Shown: positions 7,650-16,418, counted from the first letter of the stretch. The stretch: DNA of 64,000 nucleotides from Paenibacillus sp. FSL R7-0204 (GCF_038002225.1 NZ_JBBOCA010000001.1:1550001-1614000); one strand, 5' to 3'. Numbers and translations are program-made. The notes: generated by a model from the letters alone, not told the origin.

Positions 7650-8465
7650 ATGGAAGTGTCAAAAGGCAAGATTCATTTCATTGGCGGCGGGCAGATGGCG
7701 GAAGCAATCATCCGGGCCTGCCTGGCAGGCGGCACACTGGCTGCCGGACAGATCAGTGTGTCAGATATTAATGAGGGCAGACTTGGGCTTCTAAAAGCTA
7801 AATATAACGCAGACACGGAGAGCGCGCAGGAAGAGGCGCTCTCCGGCGCAGAGCTGATCGTGATTGCTGTCCGGCCGCAGGATGATCTGGCTGCACTTGG
7901 AGCACAGGTTCGCGAGTATGCTGCACCGTCTGCGGTCATTGTATCGATTGTGGCCGGGGTGACGATTGCCCAGCTGGGAGATTATTTCGGAGCCGAACGT
8001 CCGATTGTCCGCGTTATTCCGAATACCCTGACCGATACCGGTTACGGCTACAGCGGTGTAGCTCTGAATGCAGCCGCTACTCTGGAGCAGGTAGAAGCAT
8101 TCCTGCTGGGCTTCGGCAAGGTGCAGGTTCTGGACGAGTCTTACATTGATATCTTCACCGGCTTCGGGGTTGCCGGACCGAACTACATCTATTATTTCAT
8201 TGAGTCGTTCACGGATGCCGGAGTCCTCGCCGGACTGCCGCGGGAGCAAGCCTGGAAGGTGGCGCTGGAGAATATGCTGGGAGCGGTAGCGATGCTGCAG
8301 CAGACTGGCCTTCACCCGAGACAACTGCTGGACATCAACAACTCCCCTGGCGGGGTTGGGATGCACGGGCTGTACGAGCTGAATAATAGTGACTTCGCGG
8401 CCGGATTGCAGCGGAGTGTATTGGCGGCTGTGAAGCGGACGACAGAGCTGGGAGTGAAGAAGTAA
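7650..8465 (+). CDS. Divergent pyrroline-5-carboxylate reductase (ProC) family protein
   Basis: This is a 271-residue NAD(P)H-dependent imine reductase of the ProC family. The Rossmann start IHFIGGGQMAEAI and the segment RVIPNTLTDTGYG are clear. The substrate loop differs from true ProC: the usual GSGPAY is GVAGPNY, and the usual SPGGTT is SPGGVGMHGLYELN. Since those residues contact the pyrroline ring, reduction of another cyclic or acyclic imine is plausible. Position in a transport/hydrolase operon also argues against a housekeeping proline role. The next gene starts on the last base of the stop codon, so the pair is translationally coupled. Confidence 0.8.
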   Translation: MEVSKGKIHFIGGGQMAEAIIRACLAGGTLAAGQISVSDINEGRLGLLKAKYNADTESAQEEALSGAELIVIAVRPQDDLAALGAQVREYAAPSAVIVSIVAGVTIAQLGDYFGAERPIVRVIPNTLTDTGYGYSGVALNAAATLEQVEAFLLGFGKVQVLDESYIDIFTGFGVAGPNYIYYFIESFTDAGVLAGLPREQAWKVALENMLGAVAMLQQTGLHPRQLLDINNSPGGVGMHGLYELNNSDFAAGLQRSVLAAVKRTTELGVKK

Positions 8466-9238
8466 TGAGCCTGCTCAAATGGGATCACCTCGTGCACTAC
8501 GTCAACGATCTGGACCAGCCGGTGAAGCTCTTCGCGGAGCATGGCCTGACGGCCTTCCGGGGCGGATCGCATAAGGATTGGGGAACGTATAACGCCTTGA
8601 GCTATTTTGGGCTCACCTACCTGGAGTTCCTCGGGATTGAGAACCTGGAGCTGGCGCGTGCGACCAAGCATAATGTGGTTGTGCGGGATGCCGTTACTGT
8701 TCTGCCGGAGCATGAAGTATTAAGCAGAGTGGTGCTGCGCACAGATGATATTGAGGCAGTAGAGGGTAATTTGAAGGCTGCGGGATTAGCCTTGTCGCCC
8801 ATCATTGACGGCCGCCGTCTGGACAATCTGGGCAGGTTAATTGAGTGGCGGATGATGACCATTGACGGCGACTTCCAGGGATTGGTCTATCCGTTCATTA
8901 TTCAGTGGATTCAATTAGATGAGGAGCGGCTGGACAGCCTGAACGCAGCCGGAATCAACCAGCCCCATCCTGCCGGGAAGGTGGACATGGCGGATGCTGT
9001 TTTCCGTGTCTCCGAGCCTGCCGCTGTCGCCAGCCATTGGAGTGAGCTGTTCGGCCTCCCGGTGAGCGGGCCTGCGGATGGTTTGGACGGCAGCTACAGC
9101 CTTAAGGCAGGAGATCAGACGTTTGAGTTCGTGCAAGGCGAAGAGAACCGGCTCAGCCGGATTGTGTTCCGGACGGATTCACCTCAGCTCAAGGGACAGA
9201 CGCTGACTGTTGGTGAAGGCGAGTACGTGTTTGAATAA
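8465..9238 (+). CDS. VOC-superfamily protein (glyoxalase-like domain)
   Basis: This is a 257-residue cytoplasmic protein. The N-terminal half (WDHLVHYVNDL through YLEFLGIENLELA) fits the glyoxalase-like VOC fold of the Glyoxalase_3 type, with a candidate metal His in DHLVHY and Glu in YLEFLG. The C-terminal half looks like a second, weaker VOC repeat. The start codon overlaps the upstream stop (TAATG). As last gene of the operon it could be an isomerase, dioxygenase or lyase acting on the product of the upstream steps. The reaction cannot be deduced. Confidence 0.75.
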   Translation: MSLLKWDHLVHYVNDLDQPVKLFAEHGLTAFRGGSHKDWGTYNALSYFGLTYLEFLGIENLELARATKHNVVVRDAVTVLPEHEVLSRVVLRTDDIEAVEGNLKAAGLALSPIIDGRRLDNLGRLIEWRMMTIDGDFQGLVYPFIIQWIQLDEERLDSLNAAGINQPHPAGKVDMADAVFRVSEPAAVASHWSELFGLPVSGPADGLDGSYSLKAGDQTFEFVQGEENRLSRIVFRTDSPQLKGQTLTVGEGEYVFE

Positions 9239-9256
9239 ATGCAGGACAAGTATATG

Positions 9257-9305
9257 GGACAGGCTCTTTGCCGCAATTAGCGGTAGCGGGCCTGTCCTGT
9301 TTGTG
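9257..9305 (+). terminator. Terminator of the metNIQ-like operon
   Basis: GGACAGGC (9257-9264) pairs with GCCTGTCC (9290-9297), followed by the T-rich TGTTTGTGTT. The T-tract is imperfect. Confidence 0.55.
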
Positions 9306-9353
9306 TTAAAGTTTTACACTAATATAAGGAGAGCGTAAGGAGGTCACAGAGAT

Positions 9354-9905
9354 ATGGCATTTGAGACCAAACGTCTGATCATCAGGGAATTCACCTTGGA
9401 GGATATGGGGCAGGTACATGAATATGCGTCCGATCCAGCAGTAGTGACGCATTCAATCTGGGGGCCGAATTCACTGGAGGATACCCGCGAATATATCCGC
9501 CATACGCTGGAATTGCAGCAGGAGGAGCCGCGCCAGGGCTTCGAGTACGCGGTGGTTCTGAAGGAGACCGGGCTGCTAATCGGCGGCTGCGGCCTGCATA
9601 TTACCGGAACGGGGCAGGGAGAGATCGGCTACTGCTACAACCGTCTGTACTGGGGGCAGGGTTATGCGAGCGAGGCTGCTGCTGTGCTGCTGGAATGGGG
9701 TTTCCATACGCTGGGGCTGCACCGGATCTATGCCACTTGCCGCCCGGAGAATATCGGTTCAGCCCGGGTGATGCAGAAGATCGGCATGATCTACGAGGGG
9801 CACCTGAGAGGACATATGTACCATAAAGAGAAGTGGAGGGACTCTTACCAATATTCGATTCTGGAGGATGAGTATAAGGCGCTGCATCCGCGTGCCGGGT
9901 TTTAG
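9354..9905 (+). CDS. GNAT acetyltransferase, RimJ/RimL type
   Basis: This is a 183-residue acetyl-CoA-dependent N-acetyltransferase. It shows the RimJ/L pattern: TKRLIIREFTLEDM at the start, the acetyl-CoA loop in IGYCYNRLYWGQGYASEA (about residues 90-107) and the C-terminal ENIGSARVMQKIGMIYEG motif. An AAGGAGGT site (9337-9344) precedes the ATG. It stands alone after the operon terminator. The acceptor could be a ribosomal protein, an antibiotic or a small amine. Confidence 0.9.
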   Translation: MAFETKRLIIREFTLEDMGQVHEYASDPAVVTHSIWGPNSLEDTREYIRHTLELQQEEPRQGFEYAVVLKETGLLIGGCGLHITGTGQGEIGYCYNRLYWGQGYASEAAAVLLEWGFHTLGLHRIYATCRPENIGSARVMQKIGMIYEGHLRGHMYHKEKWRDSYQYSILEDEYKALHPRAGF

Positions 9906-9958
9906 GTTTCAATGGTTGAAGCTGTAGGATTTTAGGCCGCAAGTCAGGTGGCCCTCTC

Positions 9959-10150
9959 GCTCCAATTGCATTTACTACAACAGATTTCAATATATTTCAC
10001 CTTAAATTGCATTCTGCTGTATTTCGTACATTTGATTTTTGGATGTTGGGTTGGAAATGCCTATTTGCTGAGATTCTGCTGCATGAAGTACAATAGAATG
10101 TCTTTTTGGGTGGATTTCAGCGGTATCTATTGCAGGAAATACAATTAGAA
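9959..10150. repeat. Array of four palindrome-centred repeats, AT-rich intergenic
   Basis: No gene is supported in 9906-10305. Four related elements occur in the same orientation, each with a 13-bp core of the form TGYA-N5-TACA: TGCATTTACTACA (9967-9979), TGTATTTCGTACA (10018-10030), TGCATGAAGTACA (10080-10092) and TGCAGGAAATACA (10131-10143). Core centres are 51, 62 and 51 bp apart, close to whole helical turns. Flanking bases such as TTCT before and AGAAT after the core are also partly shared. Confidence 0.65.
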
Positions 10151-10251
10151 CAAGAAATAGAGAGTAGATCCAGCAAAAATAAGGGGTACATGGAGGCACG
10201 GTTGTCAGTAGCCAATGGCCATGAAAAAGCGGCTCAGCCCCCGCACACAGC

Positions 10252-10282
10252 AAAAAGCACCTGCCTTAAACGGCCAGGTGCT
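10252..10282 (-). terminator. Terminator of the O-antigen-ligase-like gene
   Basis: Read on the minus strand, AGCACCTG (10275-10282) pairs with CAGGTGCT (10256-10263), and the T-run lies at 10252-10256. Confidence 0.75.
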
Positions 10283-10305
10283 CTTTGCTGTTCTTTAAGC
10301 GGCGG

Positions 10306-13101
10306 TTACAGCGGCATCCCCGCCACTTCATTAATCCTCGCCGCTTCATCGGGATCAGCGGCGATCAGCTTCTGATAGACCGCCTGATCCTGGGCGCTCT
10401 GCATCCGCTGCAGCACAGCAAGCAACCAGCGGGCAACCTCCCGGTTAACAGGGTTGCTGTAATCTTCACTGAGACCTTGCTTCAGTGTGGTTTCTGCGGC
10501 CTGCATGTCCTGCGACATGTACTGGATCTTCCCGGTGTTCAGCAGCAGTTCCGGTGTCACTGTGACTCCCTGCTGCTGTGCATCCCGGTCTGCGGTGGCG
10601 TAGGTATAAGCGTCCAAGCCCGTTTTGAAATACCGCTGCTTGTTAAACGTCTCCTGGTCCTTGATCTCCAGCTTGCCCTCGGCCGCCGCTTCCTGCGACC
10701 GCTTCAGGGCTGCGGCTCCCAGCTCCTGCGACCGGGCAATGACTCCGCTGTACCAGGCGGTCGTCCACAGGCTTTCGCTGTCGGTCAGATCCTCGTATCC
10801 GTTCACGAAGCCCTGCTTCACAGCAGCGGCCGCCGCATCCTTGTCTCCCGACAGGAAGTGTACTCTCCCTATGTTCAGGCCGATCGTAGGTGTAACGAAG
10901 AATTCACGGCCCTGAAGCTGCTCAGGAGGTAGGCTTTTCAAATGTGCAATGCCGTCCGTTACATGTCTGTACGCGGAGAGCGCGGAAGCGAAATACGTCT
11001 GTTGCCCGGCTTCATCCTGCTTGGAGTAAGCTTGCTGTCCAAGGAGGGAGGCTCGGCTGATGAACTGGGCATACCAGTTGATATCCCACATAAACTTGTC
11101 TGCGTTGTCCAGATAGACATGATAGGCGGCATCGCTCTCGCCTTTCAGGTCATAGTAGCCTGCGAGCTGGGTCAGCAGCTCTTTGTTGGACGGCTCATCC
11201 TTCAGCGCACGGGTCAATACCGCATAGGCCTCGTCCAGGAACTGCTCGTTCTTGGTCTGCTCATACACCTTCTGATCCAGCAAGGACAAGTACACAGCGG
11301 ATTCCGGGTGGTAGGGGCGGATGTTGAGTGCTTTTACCAAAGGAGCCTTGATCTCCTCATAGGACTGGCTCACTTGGATCAGCTTCTTGGCGGCATAAGC
11401 CTCAGAGCTTGACCGGATGTACCCCAGAGACAGGAAGAGCAGGTAGCCCGTGCCGACTCCGAGTACTGTGAAATAGCCCGCTCTGATCCACAGCTTGTTC
11501 CACGTAAAGCGGAGCGGCTTGCTCTCCATGGCCACAGCCATTCCCCCCAGAGAGAGGAAGACAAGCATACCCATGAACGCATAACTGAGGTTGAAATCCA
11601 GCAGGCTGTGAACGAGAATGGACAAGGCGATAATGAGATAGAAGAATCCGTTGCTATAGTCGTCGGTCTCCCGTTTCAGGTATCCTCTGCTGAACTTGTA
11701 GAAGATGAATAGAATGAAGCCCATGAACACCAGAAAGCCGACAATGCCTACTTCAATCAGATATTGCAGAAAAAAGTTATGCACCTGGCGGCTCAGATAA
11801 GGGTTGTTCTGATAATGCTCATAGAGTGTGGCCCAGCCGCCTCCGCCAGTGCCAAGTACCGGATAATCCTTGACGACCTTCATGGCATCCCCGTAAAAGG
11901 TAAACCGTTCCAGGACACTGTGCTGCCTGAAGTTGATATTCTCCAGCCGTGTTCCGATATTCGCCGGGAGAATATTACGCGCGCTGGTGCCGATGAACAG
12001 GAAGGCGATGATCGCAACGCCAGCCACAGAGACGGCTGGAATCCACAATCCGCTCATGCGGCGTGATTCCAGTCTGTCAAGCTTGCGGCTCAGATAAGGT
12101 GCCAGGTAACGCTGAACCACCTGACAGAGCACGCCTGCACAGGCAGATGCTCCCAGCAGATAGCCCCAGCCTTTAAGGGCGGCGGATGAGGTGAACTCCG
12201 TATTCAGCTCCAGGCCCAGCCGTGTGACCGGGCTGGTAATCAGCAGAGAGAATAGGCCGGCAATCGCAAGATGGACAATCCACAGAATCTGCTGCACAGG
12301 CTTCAGGAAGAGCAGCAGGAGGATGAATACTACCGGCAGCAGCACGAGTCCGCCACGGGATAAGGTAAGCAGCAGCGAGACGATAATTGGCACCAGCATG
12401 AAGCCGTGCAACAGCTGTCCGGCCCATTTGCGGGAGCGGATCAGCGCGAAGACGGCCACGAACAGAAAGGCCATCAGGAAGGCTGCATATGTATTGGCAT
12501 ACTGGAAAATGGAGGTCAGGCGGAGCCCGTTCGAGTCGGTCATTACCGCAGCGTCATACCTTCCGTTGAATAAGGTCTTCGAGAACCAGCCCACCAGGCT
12601 GCCGGCCAGCTTCCAGCTTCCGAGCCAGTTGAGCAGTCCGAAGCCTACAATCAGGTAGGCGAGGGCAAGCACGCCATGCTGGACGGCTGAATTCAGCCGC
12701 CTTTGCCGGAGCAGAAGGATGCTGATGATGAAGACTGCAGCATAGGTGAACTGGGTGAACAGCATGTTCATCGCCGAGTACCGGGAAGCTGCGCCGAATA
12801 GCGACAGGGCATAGGTTAAGGGAAGAAGGAGAGCCGCTAGGGTGAGCAGATCACGTTGTCCCTCCAACTTGAAGGTTCTGAAATAGAGGACGGCAGCAGC
12901 CAGCAGAATCAGACAACTTACTAATGCGGCAACATAAATGGGCTTCTCGAAATCCGCCGTCATTCCGTTGAACAATCCGTTCTGAAAAGCGGCCCAGCCA
13001 AAAAACAGCAGGAACGCAGCGCAAATCATCCAAGCTGCCCCTGAAAGCTTGTCCGTAGCTTGGACAGTAGCCGCTTGTTTTCCGTACACAGGTTTCGACA
13101 C
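10306..13101 (-). CDS. O-antigen ligase (Wzy/WaaL) family membrane protein with C-terminal TPR region
   Basis: This is a 931-residue protein starting at GTG 13101, with AAGGAG 8 bases upstream. About residues 20-570 hold a dozen or more membrane segments and the O-antigen-ligase core. The large outer loop includes VVKDYPVLGTGGGGWATLYEHYQ followed by SRQVHNFFLQYLIEVG, which matches the conserved Arg/His region of the Wzy_C family. Residues of about 575-931 are soluble and repeat-like (EQFLDEAYAVLTRALKDEPSN, AAYHVYLDNADKF), consistent with TPR helices. Such proteins polymerise or attach polysaccharide chains at the cell surface. No glycan cluster is nearby, so the substrate is unknown. Confidence 0.85.
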   Translation of the reverse strand: MSKPVYGKQAATVQATDKLSGAAWMICAAFLLFFGWAAFQNGLFNGMTADFEKPIYVAALVSCLILLAAAVLYFRTFKLEGQRDLLTLAALLLPLTYALSLFGAASRYSAMNMLFTQFTYAAVFIISILLLRQRRLNSAVQHGVLALAYLIVGFGLLNWLGSWKLAGSLVGWFSKTLFNGRYDAAVMTDSNGLRLTSIFQYANTYAAFLMAFLFVAVFALIRSRKWAGQLLHGFMLVPIIVSLLLTLSRGGLVLLPVVFILLLLFLKPVQQILWIVHLAIAGLFSLLITSPVTRLGLELNTEFTSSAALKGWGYLLGASACAGVLCQVVQRYLAPYLSRKLDRLESRRMSGLWIPAVSVAGVAIIAFLFIGTSARNILPANIGTRLENINFRQHSVLERFTFYGDAMKVVKDYPVLGTGGGGWATLYEHYQNNPYLSRQVHNFFLQYLIEVGIVGFLVFMGFILFIFYKFSRGYLKRETDDYSNGFFYLIIALSILVHSLLDFNLSYAFMGMLVFLSLGGMAVAMESKPLRFTWNKLWIRAGYFTVLGVGTGYLLFLSLGYIRSSSEAYAAKKLIQVSQSYEEIKAPLVKALNIRPYHPESAVYLSLLDQKVYEQTKNEQFLDEAYAVLTRALKDEPSNKELLTQLAGYYDLKGESDAAYHVYLDNADKFMWDINWYAQFISRASLLGQQAYSKQDEAGQQTYFASALSAYRHVTDGIAHLKSLPPEQLQGREFFVTPTIGLNIGRVHFLSGDKDAAAAAVKQGFVNGYEDLTDSESLWTTAWYSGVIARSQELGAAALKRSQEAAAEGKLEIKDQETFNKQRYFKTGLDAYTYATADRDAQQQGVTVTPELLLNTGKIQYMSQDMQAAETTLKQGLSEDYSNPVNREVARWLLAVLQRMQSAQDQAVYQKLIAADPDEAARINEVAGMPL

Positions 13102-13103
13102 AA

Positions 13104-13443
13104 TAGAATCTCCTTTTTCAAAATATTGGGTATTCCAAATTATTGCACATACATATTACGGATATAAAGTGAAAAAGTTGTTGTCTGAACGGAAATTTCA
13201 AAGATTGGAGTGTCTTACAGGAGGGGTAGGGAGCAAAAAAGTGGGGAATAGGCCGGAACCTGCTCAGCGAATGAAGCAGTCTGTCCGCACAGGCCGGCCT
13301 GACGCAGTTTTCATAGAATAAGGTAACGGAGCGAATCTATGATTCATGTAAGAATGGACGCTTAAGAGTTCCGCCCGAAGGCAGCAATGACGGCAGGGGA
13401 ACGCACAATCCGCATCCTGGGCCACTGCTGCCGGGAGCAAGCT
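13104..13443. other. Intergenic stretch without a supported gene
   Basis: It holds the ribosome site of the ligase gene (CTCCTTTT on the plus strand, 13110-13117), an AT-rich part of about 70 bp that probably carries its promoter, and a GC-rich part with the 10-bp palindrome AGGCCGGCCT (13291-13300). I see no coding signal or clear terminator. Confidence 0.5.
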
Positions 13444-13653
13444 TCAGGCGGGGATAATGAATTTCAGGTTAATCATGAATACGATCAGGGCGGAGGCCCC
13501 CAGGGAAAAGGCGATGCAGCCGGCACCGAGCACTCTGCGCCGGTCTTTGATGAATTTGAAGCCAAGCGCACAGACCAGTATAGTCGTTCCTGCCAGTACA
13601 ACAGACATGCCGATCATTGCAAACCAATACAGGATTTCAAAAAACTCTGCCAT
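13444..13653 (-). CDS. Small membrane protein, unknown
   Basis: The product is 69 residues from ATG 13653, with GGGAGGG upstream (minus strand, about 13661-13667). An upstream in-frame extension is not supported by a ribosome site. Two hydrophobic stretches (residues 9-33, FAMIGMSVVLAGTTILVCALG, and 45-65, CIAFSLGASALIVFMINL) flank a basic loop KFIKDRRR, giving a helical hairpin. It is not recognisable as a known family. It stands alone between the ligase gene and the YheC/D gene. Confidence 0.6.
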   Translation of the reverse strand: MAEFFEILYWFAMIGMSVVLAGTTILVCALGFKFIKDRRRVLGAGCIAFSLGASALIVFMINLKFIIPA

Positions 13654-13852
13654 TAGGAAACCCTCCCTTTCAGGCAATAATACAACGAATTTTAATGATT
13701 TTCCAGTCAAATGAATCAGGGACATAAGGCCCCGCAGCCATATGCCCTTTTTTGCTGTGGACTGCTATACCACGGACAATCATACAGGAGGGCACGGCCT
13801 TTCGTGAGTAATCTATAGGGTAGGCTGGGAATGCGAAAGGAGAGGGCAAATA

Positions 13853-14515
13853 ATGGCGGGGAGAGAACTGGCAAGCAAGCTGCTGAAGACGGCGGCGCTG
13901 CTTAGCGATTCACGGGTTGCCGGTTACATTCCGAGAACGCGGGAATATAGTGCTGCCGGATTGTCCGCGATGCTTGGAAGATACGGCAACGTTGTCATCA
14001 AGCCGGTTGTAGGCGGAGGAGGATATGGTGTTATCAAGGTGTTCCGGGATCAGAGGGGGTACGGCTTCACGTATATGAAGAGCACACGTATCTATGGAGA
14101 CTTCACTTCCATGCGCCAGGCACTGGATAGATTCAAGGTGAAACGGAGATATCTGATCCAACAGGGTATCTCCCTTGCACGGATCTCCGGGCGTCCGATT
14201 GATTACCGGGTCAAGGTGGTGAAGAACGGCGAGCACTGGGAGTTCCGATCTATGGTAGGGAGAGTAGCCCGGCCGGGATTGTTCGTTACGAATCTCTGCA
14301 AAGGAGGTACGATGCTCAGCTGCCGCCAGGGACTGCGAAGATCATTGCCAAGAGTGGGGACCTCAGCCAAAAAGGCGGAGATGCGCAGGCTGACTTTAGT
14401 CTGTACCGAGCTGCTGGAGCGGCATTTTCCGGGGATCGGTGAACTGGGCTTCGACTATGCTGTAGATCATCGGGGGAAGATTTGGATTCTGGAAGTAAAT
14501 ACAAGACCAAAATGA
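13853..14515 (+). CDS. YheC/YheD-type ATP-grasp protein (short form)
   Basis: This is a 220-residue protein with the ATP-grasp features of the spore-coat-associated YheC/YheD family: VVIKPVVGGGGYGVIKV (ATP-binding Lys and glycine loop), IDYRVKVVKNG and the metal-binding end GELGFDYAVD...ILEVNTRPK. The usual proteins are 350-450 residues; this one lacks the N-terminal half, so it is a short version or only the catalytic part. It could ligate an amino acid or peptide in spore-coat or cell-wall chemistry. No clear terminator follows. Confidence 0.75.
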   Translation: MAGRELASKLLKTAALLSDSRVAGYIPRTREYSAAGLSAMLGRYGNVVIKPVVGGGGYGVIKVFRDQRGYGFTYMKSTRIYGDFTSMRQALDRFKVKRRYLIQQGISLARISGRPIDYRVKVVKNGEHWEFRSMVGRVARPGLFVTNLCKGGTMLSCRQGLRRSLPRVGTSAKKAEMRRLTLVCTELLERHFPGIGELGFDYAVDHRGKIWILEVNTRPK

Positions 14516-14666
14516 TTAATAAAATTTTTATATTTGACGATAAATACAGTAATAGGCTAATATTGCGTTTAGTTGTTTAGATTCAGAGGTAATACAACAA
14601 GAAATATCCCAGCCAATTATGAACATTCTAAAAAAGTTTTTGTGTGGAGATGTCAGGTTTCAGCCC

Positions 14667-14766
14667 TGTGTATAACTGTTATCCCCATAGTCCACTGCGC
14701 AATTGCTGACATTATAACCCTTACTCACATATTATACACAGGATTTCCACAGCAGCTTGTGGATAA
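14667..14766 (+). promoter_or_regulatory. Cluster of DnaA boxes upstream of sda
   Basis: Three perfect TTATNCACA boxes are present: 14667-14675 (minus), 14732-14740 (plus) and 14758-14766 (minus, TTATCCACA). One-mismatch boxes lie at 14679-14687 (TTATCCCCA) and 14721-14729 (TTACTCACA). In Bacillus, DnaA controls sda directly through such boxes. Confidence 0.85.
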
Positions 14767-14775
14767 TGAGAACGC

Positions 14776-14804
14776 TTGTTCGAAAAATGATAGTTTGCTA
14801 TGAT
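14776..14804 (+). promoter_or_regulatory. sigma-A promoter of sda
   Basis: TTGTTC (14776-14781) and TATGAT (14799-14804) are separated by 17 bases. The nearest DnaA box ends 9 bp upstream of the -35 hexamer. Confidence 0.75.
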
Positions 14805-14842
14805 AGATTCAGATCCAAATAAAGGAAAGGTAGGTGAACGTT

Positions 14843-14986
14843 ATGGTTGAATTGTCGGATGAGATGCTGCTTGACTCTTATCACAGAGCGATAGAGCTGC
14901 ATTTGGAGCATGATTTCATCGCCCTGCTTCTCGCTGAAATTCGCAAACGGAACTTACACTCTCCAGCCCATGCGGTTCTGCATTAA
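14843..14986 (+). CDS. sda: Sda, sporulation histidine-kinase inhibitor
   Basis: The product is 47 residues. It matches the Sda pattern: LSDEMLLDSYHRAIE followed by LEHDFIALLLAEIRKRNL, two helices forming the antiparallel hairpin. Sda binds the dimerisation domain of KinA-type kinases and blocks phosphate flow to Spo0A while DNA replication is starting or damaged. Bacillus Sda is 46-52 residues, so the length fits. The ribosome site AAAGGTAGGTG precedes ATG 14843. Regulation is visible as a DnaA-box cluster and a sigma-A promoter upstream. The gene ends in a long terminator hairpin. Confidence 0.9.
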   Translation: MVELSDEMLLDSYHRAIELHLEHDFIALLLAEIRKRNLHSPAHAVLH

Positions 14987-15042
14987 AGATCAGAGCACAT
15001 CCTGCAGCAGTGGACTTCATTAAACCGCAAGCATCAAGGAAT

Positions 15043-15093
15043 AGGGTATCTTTTCAAGTTGAGGTGGAATCAACCTGAAAGGATACCCTTTTA
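15043..15093 (+). terminator. Terminator of sda, shared with the convergent FNR gene
   Basis: The 20-base arms at 15043-15062 and 15070-15089 pair with one G-U pair and one mismatch around a 7-nt loop; TTTT follows on the plus strand. It separates sda from the convergent yumC-like gene. Confidence 0.8.
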
Positions 15094-15118
15094 TTATGGC
15101 TATAAGGTTATAGACAAC

Positions 15119-16117
15119 CTAGAGCTTAAGATTACTGCTGTGTCCCGGAGACAGCTTCGCATCCGGATCGATATACACCTTGGCGTTATTGACTGCTGTC
15201 GGCGCTTCTCCGAATCCGACAGCGATCAGCTTCAGCTTGCCCGGATAGGTCGTGATATCGCCAGCGGCGAAGATTCCCGGAATGCTGGTCTCCATGCGGG
15301 AGTCAACTACAACGGAGTTGCCCTCAATGTCGATTCCCCACTCGGCAATCGGGCCCAGAGAGGAGACAAAGCCGAAATTGACAATAACGCTGTCTACTTC
15401 GATTTCCTGAGTTTCCTTGGTCTTGATATGGGACAAGGTGACCTTGGTAATGAATTCTTCACCGTGAAGCGCAGTGATCTCGGACGGCGTAATCACATTT
15501 ACCTTAGAGGCCATCAGATTCTCTACACTATGCTCATGCGCACGGAATTTATCGCGGCGGTGAATCAGGGTTACCTGTTCAGCGATCGGCTCCAGCATCA
15601 GCGCCCAGTCCACAGCGGAATCGCCGCCGCCGCTGATCAGCACCTTTTTATCCTTATAAGCATTCAGATCATTTACGAAATAATGCAGGTTGGCTTTCTC
15701 GAAGCGCTGTGCATCCGGTACCTCCAGACGCCGCGGCTCAAATGCGCCTACGCCTCCCGTGATGATAATGGCTTTGCTGTGATATTCAGCCTTGTCGGTG
15801 GTGACGGTGAAATGGCGCTCACCCTGCTTCACAACCGATACGACCTTCTCCTCCAGACGGATATCGGACTGGAACAGCTCCATCTGCCGGGACAGGTTGT
15901 CCACCAGCTCCTGTGCAGTAATTTTGGGGAAGCCGGCGACATCGTAAATATATTTCTCAGGATACAGAGCAGCAAGCTGCCCTCCAAGTTGGGGCATACT
16001 CTCAATAAGTGTTACTGAAGCCTGGCGCATACCGCCATAAAAAGCGGCAAACATACCGGCTGGTCCTCCGCCTATAATCAGCAGATCGCTCATAGGAACG
16101 GTTTGCTCTAGTGTCAC
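15119..16117 (-). CDS. yumC: Ferredoxin/flavodoxin-NADP+ reductase, type 2 (YumC-like)
   Basis: This is a 332-residue FAD/NADPH flavoprotein of the thioredoxin-reductase-like FNR family. It has the FAD-binding start [39 protein letters not shown], the NADPH motif [14 protein letters not shown] and the C-terminal FAD segment [25 protein letters not shown]. It lacks the redox CxxC of thioredoxin reductase, which is expected for this family. Start GTG 16117 follows GGAGGTG. It supplies reduced ferredoxin or flavodoxin. It is divergent from the NDH-2 gene, resembling the yumC-yumB neighbourhood of Bacillus. Confidence 0.93.
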   Translation of the reverse strand: MTLEQTVPMSDLLIIGGGPAGMFAAFYGGMRQASVTLIESMPQLGGQLAALYPEKYIYDVAGFPKITAQELVDNLSRQMELFQSDIRLEEKVVSVVKQGERHFTVTTDKAEYHSKAIIITGGVGAFEPRRLEVPDAQRFEKANLHYFVNDLNAYKDKKVLISGGGDSAVDWALMLEPIAEQVTLIHRRDKFRAHEHSVENLMASKVNVITPSEITALHGEEFITKVTLSHIKTKETQEIEVDSVIVNFGFVSSLGPIAEWGIDIEGNSVVVDSRMETSIPGIFAAGDITTYPGKLKLIAVGFGEAPTAVNNAKVYIDPDAKLSPGHSSNLKL

Positions 16118-16418
16118 GTAATATTACACCTCCGAGTTGATAGTTTCAATTTGCCATACAAGCGTACCTATTCATTATAAACACAGTCTCACCTGCCTTG
16201 CAAAGGCTTTGATTTCAAAGAAAAATGTGACATTTTGTTGTATGATTATATTTGATTAAAACGATACTAAGGTTTACAATGGATATGGTTATTTTAGAAA
16301 TCCTTTAAGTTTTATTGGAAATTCTTCTGAATTTAAGTGTATAAATTCACAAAAGAAACCTGATTTTTTAACAAAAAATAACACATAGACAGATTCACCT
16401 GTTGGAAGGAGCCGGAAC
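16118..16418. promoter_or_regulatory. AT-rich divergent promoter region between yumC-like and ndh genes
   Basis: On the minus strand, TTGCAA (16198-16203) and TATAAT (16174-16179) are 18 bases apart and serve the FNR gene. The plus-strand promoter for the NDH-2 gene should lie in the AT-rich stretch 16260-16390 but no good hexamer pair stands out. Confidence 0.55.

Noticed and set aside
14667..14766. Origin of replication because of the DnaA boxes
   Set aside because: The boxes sit directly upstream of sda and its promoter, there is no dnaA-dnaN or AT-rich unwinding region, and DnaA control of sda is known.
15059..16018. Long plus-strand open frame of 319 codons
   Set aside because: It is the antisense of the ferredoxin-NADP reductase gene and starts inside the terminator hairpin; no family match.
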